NCBI GenBank assembly: GCA_016793445.1
Contig: JAEUME010000018.1
Span: 248,001-312,000, forward strand
DNA from: Hyphomicrobium sp.
Lineage (GTDB): Bacteria; Pseudomonadota; Alphaproteobacteria; Rhizobiales; Hyphomicrobiaceae
Reading direction: 5' to 3'
Length of the DNA stretch: 64,000 nucleotides
The stretch's first letter is position 1, and each line of letters starts with the position of its first letter. The notes beneath the pieces are model-generated. The model was given only the letters and a program-made list of their open reading frames with translations, did no database searches and was not told the origin of the DNA. A program made the position numbers and the translations under genes. Of this stretch, positions 36,140-45,157 are shown in pieces.

Positions 36140-36705
36140 AAGAGAGATTCGTTCAGACTATTCTTATTGCGGCAACATACTTGATTAAAGCGGCTGCGTT
36201 GGCAATCGCAGTTATTATCGGAATCGTGATTATTTTGTGGTTTCGGGACAACTGGACACTCCAGCAACAACTGGAGGAAGACAGGGCTACAGCTGTGATC
36301 ACCGTACCTGTCGGGTCAGCGATTGACTTAAATAAAATTGCCTCCGCCCCCTTGGTCTGCCTTTTTCCGCCCGACTATCCTGTAATTCGAACGCTTTCGC
36401 GCGTTTTCGGTCAATACCGCCTGGGGCGATCGAGTGAAGTCAGGGCCGAATGGGTCTTGGCCAGCATCGACAGGCAACAGCGATACATCAATATTGCCTA
36501 TTTGAAAGGCGTAAAATCATTTGGCAGCAATGCAAAAGGAGTTCCATGCGGGTACCGCCTTTTGTTGGATAATAGTAGGTTTCACGATCTGGGTGACATC
36601 AACGTTTCCGATTTTGAATTCTTGCTCACTCACAGAGACATTCAATGTACTGCGTCTGGCAAGACGATAACCGAAGAAAGAATGATCAAGGAGGGTTGCC
36701 AATGA
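36136..36705 (+). CDS. Membrane-anchored protein of unknown function coupled to the PIN-like gene
   Basis: The protein is 189 aa. One strongly hydrophobic segment near the N terminus (about residues 9-36, AATYLIKAAALAIAVIIGIV) is followed by a soluble domain with three or four cysteines (PLVCLFPPDY, GVPCGYRLLL, RDIQCTASG), probably in the periplasm. It starts within the stop codon of the PIN-like gene, so the two are translated together. Such overlap is typical of toxin-antitoxin or effector-immunity pairs, and a membrane-anchored partner would fit protection against an incoming protein, but no family is recognised. The base composition is AT-rich compared with the rest of the window. Confidence 0.55.
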   Translation: MKERFVQTILIAATYLIKAAALAIAVIIGIVIILWFRDNWTLQQQLEEDRATAVITVPVGSAIDLNKIASAPLVCLFPPDYPVIRTLSRVFGQYRLGRSSEVRAEWVLASIDRQQRYINIAYLKGVKSFGSNAKGVPCGYRLLLDNSRFHDLGDINVSDFEFLLTHRDIQCTASGKTITEERMIKEGCQ

Positions 36706-36756
36706 CGGATTGCATGCGTGTGCATCGGAAGTGCTCGACGATACAATTCCCTCCGC

Positions 36757-36951
36757 TCAGCCCTTCGCCAGGGCGTCGCGCTGTTTGACGAGTTCGGCAA
36801 GCAGGCTTTCCTGATCGGAGATGCGGTCGGCGGTCCGCGCCTCGTCGGCCGCGCCCGAGTAGGCGGTCGCCTGCTCCACGAGGATGCGGATGTTGTCGCG
36901 CACCGTGGCGATGCGCCGGTCCAGTTCGATCAGGTCTGCTTCGTCGGCCAT
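36757..36951 (-). CDS. Small helical protein of unknown function near moaC
   Basis: The protein is 64 aa: it starts MADEADLIELDRRIATVRDN, continues with a helical, charged sequence and ends VKQRDALAKG; a short coiled coil is likely. AGGAG precedes the ATG at 36951 with good spacing. It follows moaC on the same strand after 104 bases and so marks the end of the conserved trpC-moaC segment before the island. No family was recognised. Confidence 0.6.
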   Translation of the reverse strand: MADEADLIELDRRIATVRDNIRILVEQATAYSGAADEARTADRISDQESLLAELVKQRDALAKG

Positions 36952-37055
36952 TCTCCGCCGGCTCCTCTCTTGGATGCGTTGGATGCAATCTACCTCGAAC
37001 ACGCCACGCAGCACCAGAGGCGCGAACACGCGCCGGCACGCGCCGGCTCTTGGGG

Positions 37056-37541
37056 TTAACGCGCGCCAGACGCCTTCCAGTGTCCGCTTTTTCCGCCCGT
37101 CTTCTCGATGAGGGTGATCTCGCGGATCACCATGCCTTTGTCGGCGGCCTTCAGCATGTCGTAGAGGGTGAGGCAGGCCACGCAGACGGCGGTCAACGCT
37201 TCCATCTCGACGCCGGTCTGGCCTGAAACTTTCACTTCCGCGGCAACATGAATTCCGCACGGGTCATGCGACAGCGTGAAGTCCACGCTCGCCCTGGTGA
37301 TGGCGAGCGGGTGGCACAGCGGGATGAGGCTGGAGGTCTTCTTCGCCGCCATGATGCCGGCAATGCGCGCGGCCGCAAGTACGTCGCCTTTCTTGGCCTC
37401 CCCCGTCTCGACGAGCGCAAGCGTCGTGGCCTTCATGGCGATGAAACCTTGTGCGCGCGCGATGCGCTCCGTCACGTCCTTGCCCGACACGTCGACCATG
37501 CGGGCGGCGCCTTTTTCATCGAGGTGAGACAGTTTTTTCAC
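37056..37541 (-). CDS. moaC: Cyclic pyranopterin monophosphate synthase MoaC
   Basis: MoaC, 161 aa, converts the MoaA product to cyclic pyranopterin monophosphate in molybdenum cofactor synthesis. It starts at GTG with AGGAGAG upstream and reads [20 protein letters not shown]; the active-site stretches [32 protein letters not shown] and [11 protein letters not shown] are intact. It begins ten bases after the trpC stop, preserving the trpC-moaC pairing typical of the order, while moeA lies about 3.3 kb away. Confidence 0.97.
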   Translation of the reverse strand: MKKLSHLDEKGAARMVDVSGKDVTERIARAQGFIAMKATTLALVETGEAKKGDVLAAARIAGIMAAKKTSSLIPLCHPLAITRASVDFTLSHDPCGIHVAAEVKVSGQTGVEMEALTAVCVACLTLYDMLKAADKGMVIREITLIEKTGGKSGHWKASGAR

Positions 37542-37551
37542 CGGCGCTCTC

Positions 37552-38340
37552 CTAGGCGAGCAGGGCTTTCGTTGCAGCCGTAACGTCGTCCTGGCGCATC
37601 AGGCTTTCGCCGACGAGAAAGGTGTTGACGCCCGCCTTCGACAAACGCGCCAGATCGGCAGGCGTGAAAATGCCGCTTTCGCCGACGGCGATGCGGTCCT
37701 TCGGCACCTTGGGAGCGAGCTTCTCTGTCGTCTCCAAAGTCACGTCGAACGTTTTCAGGTTGCGATTGTTGATGCCGATGAGGCGGCAGTCGAGCTTCAA
37801 CGCGCGCTCCATTTCCGTCGCGTCGTGAACCTCGGCAATGGCGTCCATGCCCCAGTCCCTGGCGGCGGCCGCAAGATCGGCGGCCAGCGCATCGTCGACT
37901 TCCGCCAGGATGATGAGAATGCAGTCCGCGCCCCAGGCACGCGCTTCGGCGACCTGATAGGTGTCGATCATGAAGTCCTTGCGCAGCACGGGCAGCCTGG
38001 TGGCGGCGCGCGCGGCAACGAGATAGTCGGGCGCGCCCTGGAACGAGGGCGTATCGGTGAGGATCGACAGGCACGCGGCCCCGCCCGCCTCATAGGCGCG
38101 CGCCAGGGCCGGCGGATCGAAGTCGGCGCGGATGAGCCCCTTCGAGGGCGAGGCCTTCTTGATCTCGGCGATGAGCGCGGGTTGCTTCGCTTTCAGCTTG
38201 GCTTCGATGGCGCCCGCGAAGGATCGCACGTGCGGGGCCGAGCGGGCATATTCCGCGATGACGCGCAGCGGCTTCAGCAGCTTGGCGCGCGCCACTTCCT
38301 CGCGTTTGTAGGCGGTGATTTTCTCGAGAATGTCGGCCAT
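37552..38340 (-). CDS. trpC: Indole-3-glycerol phosphate synthase
   Basis: TrpC, 262 aa, closes the indole ring in tryptophan synthesis and is a TIM barrel. It shows [17 protein letters not shown] at the N terminus, [20 protein letters not shown] with the catalytic lysine region, [35 protein letters not shown] and VGESGIF. It is separated from trpD by about 4 kb holding a methyltransferase, a sulfotransferase and prfC, which is unlike the usual trpDC order of the group. Confidence 0.97.
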   Translation of the reverse strand: MADILEKITAYKREEVARAKLLKPLRVIAEYARSAPHVRSFAGAIEAKLKAKQPALIAEIKKASPSKGLIRADFDPPALARAYEAGGAACLSILTDTPSFQGAPDYLVAARAATRLPVLRKDFMIDTYQVAEARAWGADCILIILAEVDDALAADLAAAARDWGMDAIAEVHDATEMERALKLDCRLIGINNRNLKTFDVTLETTEKLAPKVPKDRIAVGESGIFTPADLARLSKAGVNTFLVGESLMRQDDVTAATKALLA

Positions 38341-38524
38341 GTGATCCGCCGCGAATGGAGCGCCTGGGTGGGGTGGTAGCGCTCGCGGTGGGGCCGGTCA
38401 AGGTATGCGAGGTGCCCCGCCGCCTCCTGGAAAGCGCATATCCCAGAAGGCGCGCCAAGTTCGGCAGTGCGGTTTAGACGAAAGGTTGCCGCGGGCGAAC
38501 CACGCCCTCAGTAGATGATGCGCA

Positions 38525-39220
38525 TCACAGCCTGTGATAGGCCATCATGTGCTGGGCCCGCGGATGCTTGAAGGAGCCGATGTAGGCGGCCTTGAACGGC
38601 AGATCTTCCGCGACGTAATACATATCGCGGCGCCGGTAGTGGTAGCGATCGGCGTTGCCCTGCGTGACGATACCTCCGGGCTCGTGCGAGTAGGTCCGCC
38701 ACGTGTCGATCCCGTCCGGTAACTCGAAGAACGTCGCATAAAAGACGCCGCCCGTTGTCATCTTGGGCGCAAGACGCTCCAGACACACGCGGATCGTGTT
38801 GAGCGGCAAGTGGGTGAACACCGATACGGCTAGCGCGCGATCGAAAACAGGTGCGAACACGGAGAAATCGAAATCGGTTCCACACTTAAGGTTGTCGCGT
38901 GGCATGCGCTCCTGCAAGCCCGCCTGCGCCAATTCAATATCGTATACCGCATCGAGTAGCGACCGGTTGATGTCGATCCCGTAGTAATTCCCAGGGTTGA
39001 GATAACGCACGAAATGCACCCCACCGCGCAGGCAGCCGCAGCCGATATCGAGCAGCCGGTGCGAGGGCTTAAGGCCGTTTTCGACGAGAAAGTCGAACTG
39101 AAGCTGACCGACCTCCTCCCACATGCCGCCGACAATGGCACGATGAGTGCCGCGATCCACGGCACTCTGAATGAAGTCACGCTTGTAGTAGGGGCTGAAG
39201 GCGTCGGAGGAATTGGTCAT
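38525..39220 (-). CDS. Class I SAM-dependent methyltransferase
   Basis: The protein is about 231 aa. SAM-binding motif I is LLDIGCGCLRGGVHFVRYL, followed by YYGIDINRSLLD, the acidic end of the second strand, and later FDRALAVSVFTHLPLNTIRVC as motif IV. The N-terminal segment and the late EPGGIVTQGNADRYHYRRRD may form the substrate site. The acceptor is unknown. The ATG at 39220 was chosen over one six codons upstream. It stands on the same strand as the sulfotransferase, with a 225-base gap that contains a prfC fragment; both look like accessory genes inserted between trpC and trpD. Confidence 0.82.
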   Translation of the reverse strand: MTNSSDAFSPYYKRDFIQSAVDRGTHRAIVGGMWEEVGQLQFDFLVENGLKPSHRLLDIGCGCLRGGVHFVRYLNPGNYYGIDINRSLLDAVYDIELAQAGLQERMPRDNLKCGTDFDFSVFAPVFDRALAVSVFTHLPLNTIRVCLERLAPKMTTGGVFYATFFELPDGIDTWRTYSHEPGGIVTQGNADRYHYRRRDMYYVAEDLPFKAAYIGSFKHPRAQHMMAYHRL

Positions 39221-39328
39221 GTCAAGGATCCCGTACATCCATGCGGGTTTGTTTAGTCGAATTAAGCTGCCGCGAGTAGCCCTTTCATCCGCGCCGTATA
39301 AAAAGGTGTGATCTGAGTCCGAGACCTC

Positions 39329-39391
39329 CGGCAGATTTCGAACAACGTCCTGGTGCGCGCCTCGATAGCCTTGGCCGCGTCGATGACCATG
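39329..39391 (-). pseudogene. Inverted fragment of prfC
   Basis: Read on the minus strand, these 63 bases match prfC bases 41029-41091 with four differences, encoding VIDAAKAIEARTRTLFEIC in place of VIDAAKGIEARTRKLFEIC. The match is abrupt at both ends, and the rest of prfC is not present in the gap. It is therefore a small inverted duplication and not a gene; its position shows local rearrangement between trpC and trpD. Confidence 0.7.
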
Positions 39392-39445
39392 AAGATCACG
39401 ATTGGGATATAGCGCAGGGCGCTCGAGCCTGAATGAAAATCCCGT

Positions 39446-40360
39446 TCAGCTTGCCTCGTACTGACCGGTCGCCAGCCACCGGGCGCAGTCTTCGCCCAGT
39501 TCCTCGACTGCTCTTTGTTCGTAGCGCCGGCAGTCCTCCTCAGACAGCATGTTTGTCCAGCGTCCGTTGGTCCCTTTATGGATGAAGGTCTCCGCGCCGC
39601 CGACCCACAACGCGCCGTTGAGCGGCACCGTTGCGGTGGCGTTTTTCTTCATGTAGTCGAACGTGCAGTGCTCGACGATGGCCGGCCATTTGTCTTCGTT
39701 AATCGGCACATCCAAGAACGCTGCGATCTTGCGCATCTCGCCGGGCATGTCGTTTTTCAGATTGGTGTAGTGGACGAATAGAACGTTCGGCAAGGTTCTG
39801 ATCTCCCACCACGTTTTCACGTTCTCCCAGAACGGCCAATAAGGGTGGCCGTTCTTTTCCAGCCATGTGCGGAAATATTCCACCACGTCACCCTTGGGCC
39901 GCTCGAAGGGCGGGCCAACCCGGCCCGGCGTGTCGTTGACGGCCTGATAGTAGAGCTCGCTGGCGTTGGTGTGGTGATTGTAGAAACTCCAAGCCACATC
40001 GCGGCCATCGCGGCCGATGTAGAGATACTTCGCCTTGGGCGAGAAAACGATCGCATCGACAGGCAAATGGGTCTTGAAGAAGCGGCGGTGCGTCTGCTTT
40101 TCGACGTCCTGAAGCTTCATTTCCTTAGGCGGCACCCGCATGTCGAGCCAAGGCGACATGTCGGCGGTCGGCAAGCCCTCCTGTCCATCGAACAGGATCT
40201 GGCTGACGATCTGCTGCATCCAGGTCGTGCCCGACTTGGCGTACGTACTGATCACGATGTCGTCGTCGCGGAAGTTGAAGTCGTTCCAGATCGTCGAGTC
40301 GAAATGGTGGCTCTGGTATTCGCGAGTCTTCTTGGGCCACATCACTTCCGGCGTGCTCAT
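39446..40360 (-). CDS. Sulfotransferase domain protein (PAPS-dependent)
   Basis: The protein, 304 aa, belongs to the cytosolic-type sulfotransferase family (PF00685), which moves sulfate from PAPS to a hydroxyl or amine. The 5'-phosphosulfate loop is TYAKSGTTW (residues 39-47), the catalytic-type histidine is in FFKTHLPVDAI (His98), the 3'-phosphate site is YIGRDGRDVAWSFYNH (Arg117, Ser125), and the C-terminal KGTNGRWTN matches the usual 'G..G.W' end motif. GGGGAG precedes the ATG. The acceptor is unknown. It is divergent from prfC. Confidence 0.9.
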   Translation of the reverse strand: MSTPEVMWPKKTREYQSHHFDSTIWNDFNFRDDDIVISTYAKSGTTWMQQIVSQILFDGQEGLPTADMSPWLDMRVPPKEMKLQDVEKQTHRRFFKTHLPVDAIVFSPKAKYLYIGRDGRDVAWSFYNHHTNASELYYQAVNDTPGRVGPPFERPKGDVVEYFRTWLEKNGHPYWPFWENVKTWWEIRTLPNVLFVHYTNLKNDMPGEMRKIAAFLDVPINEDKWPAIVEHCTFDYMKKNATATVPLNGALWVGGAETFIHKGTNGRWTNMLSEEDCRRYEQRAVEELGEDCARWLATGQYEAS

Positions 40361-40618
40361 GCGATCGCTCCCCACGATGTCCGGCTTTTGTGCCGCGTTG
40401 TCTGCTATGTTGGACACTAGGCGCGCTGGGGTTGCAGACAAATTCCCCGAAGGTCTTGGAGTCGTTGAATTTTTGCGCTGCGCTGCAATAAGGTCGGGAT
40501 GGTTCGACGTGGCGCGCCCCTGCTGGCTGGAACTAGCTGGGGGACATACAGGTGGCCGCTGAATACTGGCAGTGCTATAGGGCGGCCAACACCTGATACA
40601 ACTTAGAGATTCGACGCC

Positions 40619-42286
40619 TTGACCGACAATTCCGAGACCGTCGCAAGCCCGGCGGCCGCCGAGTCTGCTGTTTCCGCCGCAGCTGCCCTCAAGGGGGGCG
40701 CGCCGCAATCCATCATGGAGCGAGAGATCGCGCGCCGGCGCACGTTCGCGATCATTTCGCATCCCGACGCCGGCAAGACGACACTCACCGAAAAGCTGCT
40801 GTTGTTCGGCGGCGCGATCCAGCTTGCCGGGCAGGTGAAGGCCAAGGGCGACAAGAAGAACACACGCTCCGACTGGATGGCGATCGAGCGGGCGCGCGGC
40901 ATCTCGGTCGTCACCTCGGTGATGACGTTTGAATACGGTGGCGCGGTGATGAACCTGCTCGACACGCCGGGCCACGAAGACTTTTCCGATCAGACCTATC
41001 GCACGCTCACCGCCGTTGACAGCGCCATCATGGTCATCGACGCGGCCAAGGGCATCGAGGCGCGCACCAGGAAGCTGTTCGAAATCTGCCGTATGCGCGA
41101 TATCCCGATCGTCACCTTCATCAACAAGATGGATCGCGAGGCGCGTGAGCCGCTCGAACTGCTGGATGAGATTTCCAACGTGCTGGCGCTCGATACCGCG
41201 CCGATGGTGTGGCCGATGGGCTCGGGCCGCGACTTCAAGGGCACGTATGACCTCACCACGCCGCGCGTGAACCAGATGGATACGGATGCCGAGGATCTGG
41301 GCGACCTGTCGGGTCCTGATGATCCCGCCATCACCGGCCTGATGGGCGAGGAGGCGGCGGCACGCTGGCGCGAGGAGGTCGATCTGGTGCAAGGCGCGTG
41401 CGGCCGGTTCGATCTGGAAGCCTTCCGCCATGGAACGCTGACGCCGGTCTATTTCGGCTCGGCGTTGAAGAATTTCGGCGTCCGCCAGATCCTCGATGCG
41501 TTTGTGAACTTTGCCCCGCCCCCGCGTGCGCAGAAGGCAGCACAGCGCACCATCGATGCCAACGAGCCGGCAATGACCGGCATCGTGTTCAAGATCCAGG
41601 CGAACATGGACCCCAATCACCGCGACCGCATTGCGTTCATGCGTGTCACCTCCGGCAAGCTGACGCGAGGCATGAAGGCGACGGTGTCACGCACCGGCAA
41701 GGTGATGGCGCTGCAGGCGCCGCAGTTCTTCTTTGCGCAAGACCGCTCCATCGCGGAGGAGGCCTACGCGGGCGATATCGTGGGCATTCCCAACCGGGGC
41801 CTGCTGCGCATCGGCGATGCGCTGACGGAGGGCGAGAAGGTTGCGTTCCTCGGCATTCCGAATTTTGCACCCGAAATCCTGCGCCGCGTGCGTCTGGAAG
41901 ATGCCATCCGCGCCCGCAAGCTGCGCGAGGCGCTGGTCGAGATGGCGGAAGAGGGCGTCGTTCAGATCTTCGCGCCGCTCGATGGCACCCAGCCCATCGT
42001 GGGCGTCATCGGCGCGTTGCAGCTCGACGTGCTGGCCGAGCGTTTGAAGAACGAGTATGGCCTACCGATCGCGTTCGAATCGGCCCCTTGCGAGGTGGCG
42101 CGCTGGATGTCGGCAGACGACCCCAAGGTGCTGCAGGCCTTCATCGACAAGAACAAGGCGAAGATCGCCGACGATCAGGATGGCGACAAGGTGTACCTCG
42201 CCGACAGCGCCTTCTCGCTGCGCTGGGCAGCCGACAAGAACCCCGGCATCCACTTCACGGACGTCAAGACGATCCGCACGGGGTGA
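40619..42286 (+). CDS. prfC: Peptide chain release factor 3
   Basis: RF3, up to 555 aa, is a translational GTPase that recycles RF1 and RF2. The G1 motif is ISHPDAGKTTLTEK, followed by GISVVTSVMTFEYGG, G3 LLDTPGHEDFSDQTYR and G4 TFINKMDREAREP; the RF3-specific C-terminal domains follow (ARWMSADDPKVLQAFIDKNK). The start is uncertain: TTG 40619 gives a 32-residue extension with an alanine-rich segment, while the first ATG at 40715 begins MEREIARRRTF, close to the usual N terminus. It is the only plus-strand gene between trpC and trpD. Confidence 0.95.
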   Translation: MTDNSETVASPAAAESAVSAAAALKGGAPQSIMEREIARRRTFAIISHPDAGKTTLTEKLLLFGGAIQLAGQVKAKGDKKNTRSDWMAIERARGISVVTSVMTFEYGGAVMNLLDTPGHEDFSDQTYRTLTAVDSAIMVIDAAKGIEARTRKLFEICRMRDIPIVTFINKMDREAREPLELLDEISNVLALDTAPMVWPMGSGRDFKGTYDLTTPRVNQMDTDAEDLGDLSGPDDPAITGLMGEEAAARWREEVDLVQGACGRFDLEAFRHGTLTPVYFGSALKNFGVRQILDAFVNFAPPPRAQKAAQRTIDANEPAMTGIVFKIQANMDPNHRDRIAFMRVTSGKLTRGMKATVSRTGKVMALQAPQFFFAQDRSIAEEAYAGDIVGIPNRGLLRIGDALTEGEKVAFLGIPNFAPEILRRVRLEDAIRARKLREALVEMAEEGVVQIFAPLDGTQPIVGVIGALQLDVLAERLKNEYGLPIAFESAPCEVARWMSADDPKVLQAFIDKNKAKIADDQDGDKVYLADSAFSLRWAADKNPGIHFTDVKTIRTG

Positions 42287-42386
42287 AGCCGGTCAAGCGC
42301 TCGATGATGATCGAGTCCGTGACCCTGATGACGGTTTCGGCCAAGGCGAACGGCGCGCCAGACACGGCTTGAATGGATTGAGCGCT

Positions 42387-43409
42387 CTAACCGTCGTTGG
42401 TGACGGCGACGAGCTTGTCCAGCGCTTGGGCGGCGGCGCCACTGTCGATCGCGGAGGCGGCGCGGCGTACACCGTCTTCCAGGCTGGCCGCTTTGCCCGC
42501 CACGATCAAGGCGGCTGCCGTGTTGAACAGTACGATGTCGCGATAGGGGCCGGTCTCACCCAGGAGCAGCGCGCGCATCTTGGCGGCGTTGACGGTCGCA
42601 TCTCCGCCTTTGAGTTCGGCGAGGGGGGCGCGCGGCAGGCCCGCGTCGTCAGGAGTGACCTCGAAGATGTGAATGTTGCCATCGACGAGTTCGGCAACCG
42701 TCGAGGGCCCCGTCGTCGTCAGCTCATCCATGCCGTCCGCGCCATGCACGACCCAGGCGTGTACCGAGCCGAGGTTCTTCAAAGCCTCCGCCATCGGCTC
42801 CAGCCACTTGCGGTGATAGACGCCGAGCACCTGCCGCTTGACGCCGGCGGGATTGCACAATGGCCCCAGCAGATTGAACAGCGAGCGAATGCCGAGATCG
42901 GCGCGGATGGGCGCCCACAGCTTCATCGCCGGATGATGCATTGGCGCCCACAGGAAACCGACGCCAGCGGTATGAATGGCGCGCGTCACCGTCACCGGAT
43001 CGACGTCGATCTTGACGCCGAGCGCCTGGAGCACGTCGGATGCGCCCGCTAGCGAGGAGACCGAGCGATTGCCATGCTTGGCCACCGGTACACCTGCGCC
43101 AGCAGCAACGATCGCCGCCGCGGTCGAGACGTTATAGGTGCCGTGGCTGTCGCCTCCGGTTCCCACGATGTCGATTGCGTCGGGTGGCGCTTCCACCGGC
43201 GTCATGCGCGAGCGCAGCAGGCGCGCCGAGCCGGTGATCTCGGGAACCGTCTCCCCGCGCACGCGCAAGGCCATGAGAAATCCGCCGAGCTGGACAGGCG
43301 TTGCGACGCCCGACATGAGCAGATCGAGAGCCTCTTCCATCTCTGAGGCGGTGAGGGTCTCGCCGTCTGCGATCCTGTTCAGCAGGCGCTTGAGTTGGTT
43401 GGCTGGCAT
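42387..43409 (-). CDS. trpD: Anthranilate phosphoribosyltransferase
   Basis: TrpD, 340 aa, joins anthranilate to PRPP. The PRPP/metal site is DIVGTGGDSHGTYNVSTAAA, followed by VPVAKHGNRSVSS and the anthranilate-site loop; FLWAPMHHPAMK and LGIRSLFNLLGPLCNP are conserved. It starts nine bases downstream of trpG, in the trpG-trpD pair usual for the order, but its 3' side is followed by a convergent prfC rather than trpC. Confidence 0.97.
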   Translation of the reverse strand: MPANQLKRLLNRIADGETLTASEMEEALDLLMSGVATPVQLGGFLMALRVRGETVPEITGSARLLRSRMTPVEAPPDAIDIVGTGGDSHGTYNVSTAAAIVAAGAGVPVAKHGNRSVSSLAGASDVLQALGVKIDVDPVTVTRAIHTAGVGFLWAPMHHPAMKLWAPIRADLGIRSLFNLLGPLCNPAGVKRQVLGVYHRKWLEPMAEALKNLGSVHAWVVHGADGMDELTTTGPSTVAELVDGNIHIFEVTPDDAGLPRAPLAELKGGDATVNAAKMRALLLGETGPYRDIVLFNTAAALIVAGKAASLEDGVRRAASAIDSGAAAQALDKLVAVTNDG

Positions 43410-43418
43410 TGATTCTAC

Positions 43419-44012
43419 TCAGGCGGCGCGCTTCTTGGGCTGGAAACCGGCGAGGTCAAGAAAGTTGGCGAGAAGGGCGTGGCCCTGCTGAGAGGCGATG
43501 CTCTCGGGATGGAATTGCACCCCGTGCACGGGGTGTGTCCTATGCTGCAGCCCCATGATGAGGCCATCGTCGGTCTCGGCAGTGACCTTGAGGCAGTCGG
43601 GCAGCGTCGCGCGTTCCACGATGAGTGAATGGTAGCGCGTGATTTCAAAAGATTTGGGGAGTCCCTTAAAGATACCCTCGCCCGTATTGGTGATTGTCGA
43701 GAGCTTGCCGTGCATCGGTTGGGGCGCGCGGATCACCTTGCCGCCGTAGGTCTGGCCGATCGCCTGGTGTCCCAGGCACACCCCGAGAAGCGGGATGGTG
43801 GGTCCGGCGGCCTTGATGAGATCAAGGCAGACGCCCGCCTCGTTCGGCGTGCAGGGGCCCGGCGAAAGAACGATGGCCTTTGGCTTGTTGGCCATGACCT
43901 CGTCGACCGTAATTTTGTCGTTGCGAACGACCACGCTTTCCGCGCCAAGCTCGCCCAGGTAATGGACGAGATTGTAGGTGAAGCTGTCGTAGTTATCGAT
44001 GAGCAGCAGCAT
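43419..44012 (-). CDS. trpG: Anthranilate synthase glutamine amidotransferase subunit
   Basis: TrpG, 197 aa, supplies ammonia from glutamine to TrpE. It is a class I amidotransferase: [20 protein letters not shown] at the N terminus, the nucleophile Cys79 in [13 protein letters not shown], the oxyanion region [11 protein letters not shown], and the His-Glu pair in [10 protein letters not shown]. trpE is not adjacent; about 1.3 kb with a phosphatase, a membrane gene and a repeat lies between. Confidence 0.96.
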   Translation of the reverse strand: MLLLIDNYDSFTYNLVHYLGELGAESVVVRNDKITVDEVMANKPKAIVLSPGPCTPNEAGVCLDLIKAAGPTIPLLGVCLGHQAIGQTYGGKVIRAPQPMHGKLSTITNTGEGIFKGLPKSFEITRYHSLIVERATLPDCLKVTAETDDGLIMGLQHRTHPVHGVQFHPESIASQQGHALLANFLDLAGFQPKKRAA

Positions 44013-44053
44013 GGGCCAAGGGTGTAGGGGGCGGGCCGGAAAGCGTCAATGGG

Positions 44054-44593
44054 CTATCGCCGCGGGCCGGTTTCCAAGCCTTTTTTCGGCGTCCAGAAGG
44101 CGGTGAGCCGGCCCTCTCCGCTGCGGACATCCCGCCAGTGGGAGCGCTTGAACTCCAAAACAGCCAGAGCGGCGGTGGGGAAGCGGTCCTGCATGGCCGT
44201 CAGCGGGCCGGTGTCGCCCGAGCCAGCCAGTGCTACGGCGAATTCGTGGAGCCCGGGGTTGTGGCCGATGATCAAAACGCATTTGTGGACGTCGCGTGTT
44301 TCCCGCAGAACTTCAATCAGTGTCATAAAGCTTGCTAGATACAACTTGTCGTCGGTGACGATCTCGGTATGCGAGGGAAGCTTCATCTCAGGCATCGCCA
44401 CGTCCAGCGTCTCGCGGGTGCGCTTCGCGGAGGAGCACAAGATCAAGCTCGGCTTCAGGCCAAGCGCAGCGATCATCTCGCCTGCGAGTGGCGCGGCCAT
44501 CAGCCCGCGAGGGTTGAGAGGCCGGTCGAAATCGTCGTCCGCCGGAGCGTCCCACTCCGATTTGGCATGGCGAAGGATCGCAAGCGTGAGCAT
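44054..44593 (-). CDS. Histidine phosphatase family protein (SixA-like)
   Basis: The protein, about 179 aa, has the RHG-type phosphatase motif LAILRHAKSEWDAP at its N terminus (catalytic histidine), LCSSAKRTRETLD with the arginine of the phosphate pocket, and LIIGHNPGLHEFA with the second histidine. Short members of this type include SixA, which removes phosphate from histidine-phosphotransfer domains; the target here is unknown. The start at MLTLAILRH was chosen by homology. It lies 41 bases upstream of trpG on the same strand. Confidence 0.85.
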   Translation of the reverse strand: MLTLAILRHAKSEWDAPADDDFDRPLNPRGLMAAPLAGEMIAALGLKPSLILCSSAKRTRETLDVAMPEMKLPSHTEIVTDDKLYLASFMTLIEVLRETRDVHKCVLIIGHNPGLHEFAVALAGSGDTGPLTAMQDRFPTAALAVLEFKRSHWRDVRSGEGRLTAFWTPKKGLETGPRR

Positions 44594-44697
44594 AGAAGAG
44601 CCGCTTTTGGCTGATTGTTCGCGAGCACCATAGACAAAGGGTTTCAAGCCGCCAACCGTTATCGGGCGCATTGCGCAAGGCCGCACGCAAGAGAGCC

Positions 44698-45126
44698 ATG
44701 GAGATCGTCGTCACCATCGCCGGCGCAGTATGGTCAGTGCTGAGCATCGTGCTCGCAGGCCTGTGGTGGATCGTGTCCTACCTCTTGTGGGGCATGCTCT
44801 GGCTGTTCCTGCCGCTCGTGGTGGCAGCTTTTGTTGCGGTGCGCGTGGCTGAGAAGGCCTTCGGGCGCGAGGCGGTGCGCGCTTGGGTCAAGGCGCGCAC
44901 CATGCGCTTTGGCGCGGGCACATGGGAGCGGGTACGGCCTTGGCTGTTTGCGCTTGGGGCGGCGCCGTTCCGCGTGCTTGTCTGGTTCATCATGTACGCC
45001 GTCTGGCATGCCCTGGTGAGCGTCTTCTGGTCGCCGCGCTGGACACCCTGGCAACGCGCGTGGGGCAAGAGGTGGAAGAAAGCAGCCGATCCGCGCCGGC
45101 CTGTCGCCAAGGGTGCTGGGAAGTGA
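44698..45126 (+). CDS. Small basic membrane protein of unknown function
   Basis: The protein is 142 aa. Two closely spaced hydrophobic segments (about residues 5-27 and 29-50, VWSVLSIVLAGLWWIV and LLWGMLWLFLPLVVAAFVAV) and a third near 88-108 are separated by an amphipathic stretch; the C terminus is rich in Trp, Arg and Lys. The start ATG at 44698 has AGAG upstream. It is divergent from the histidine phosphatase. No family was recognised. Confidence 0.6.
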   Translation: MEIVVTIAGAVWSVLSIVLAGLWWIVSYLLWGMLWLFLPLVVAAFVAVRVAEKAFGREAVRAWVKARTMRFGAGTWERVRPWLFALGAAPFRVLVWFIMYAVWHALVSVFWSPRWTPWQRAWGKRWKKAADPRRPVAKGAGK

Positions 45127-45157
45127 GGATGTTGTAGCCGGTTGCGATATCATGGAC

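Noticed and set aside
40361..41620. Upstream in-frame extension of the sulfotransferase frame through antisense prfC
   Set aside because: Family homology starts at the ATG at 40360, which has a good ribosome-binding site; the rest is a shadow of prfC.
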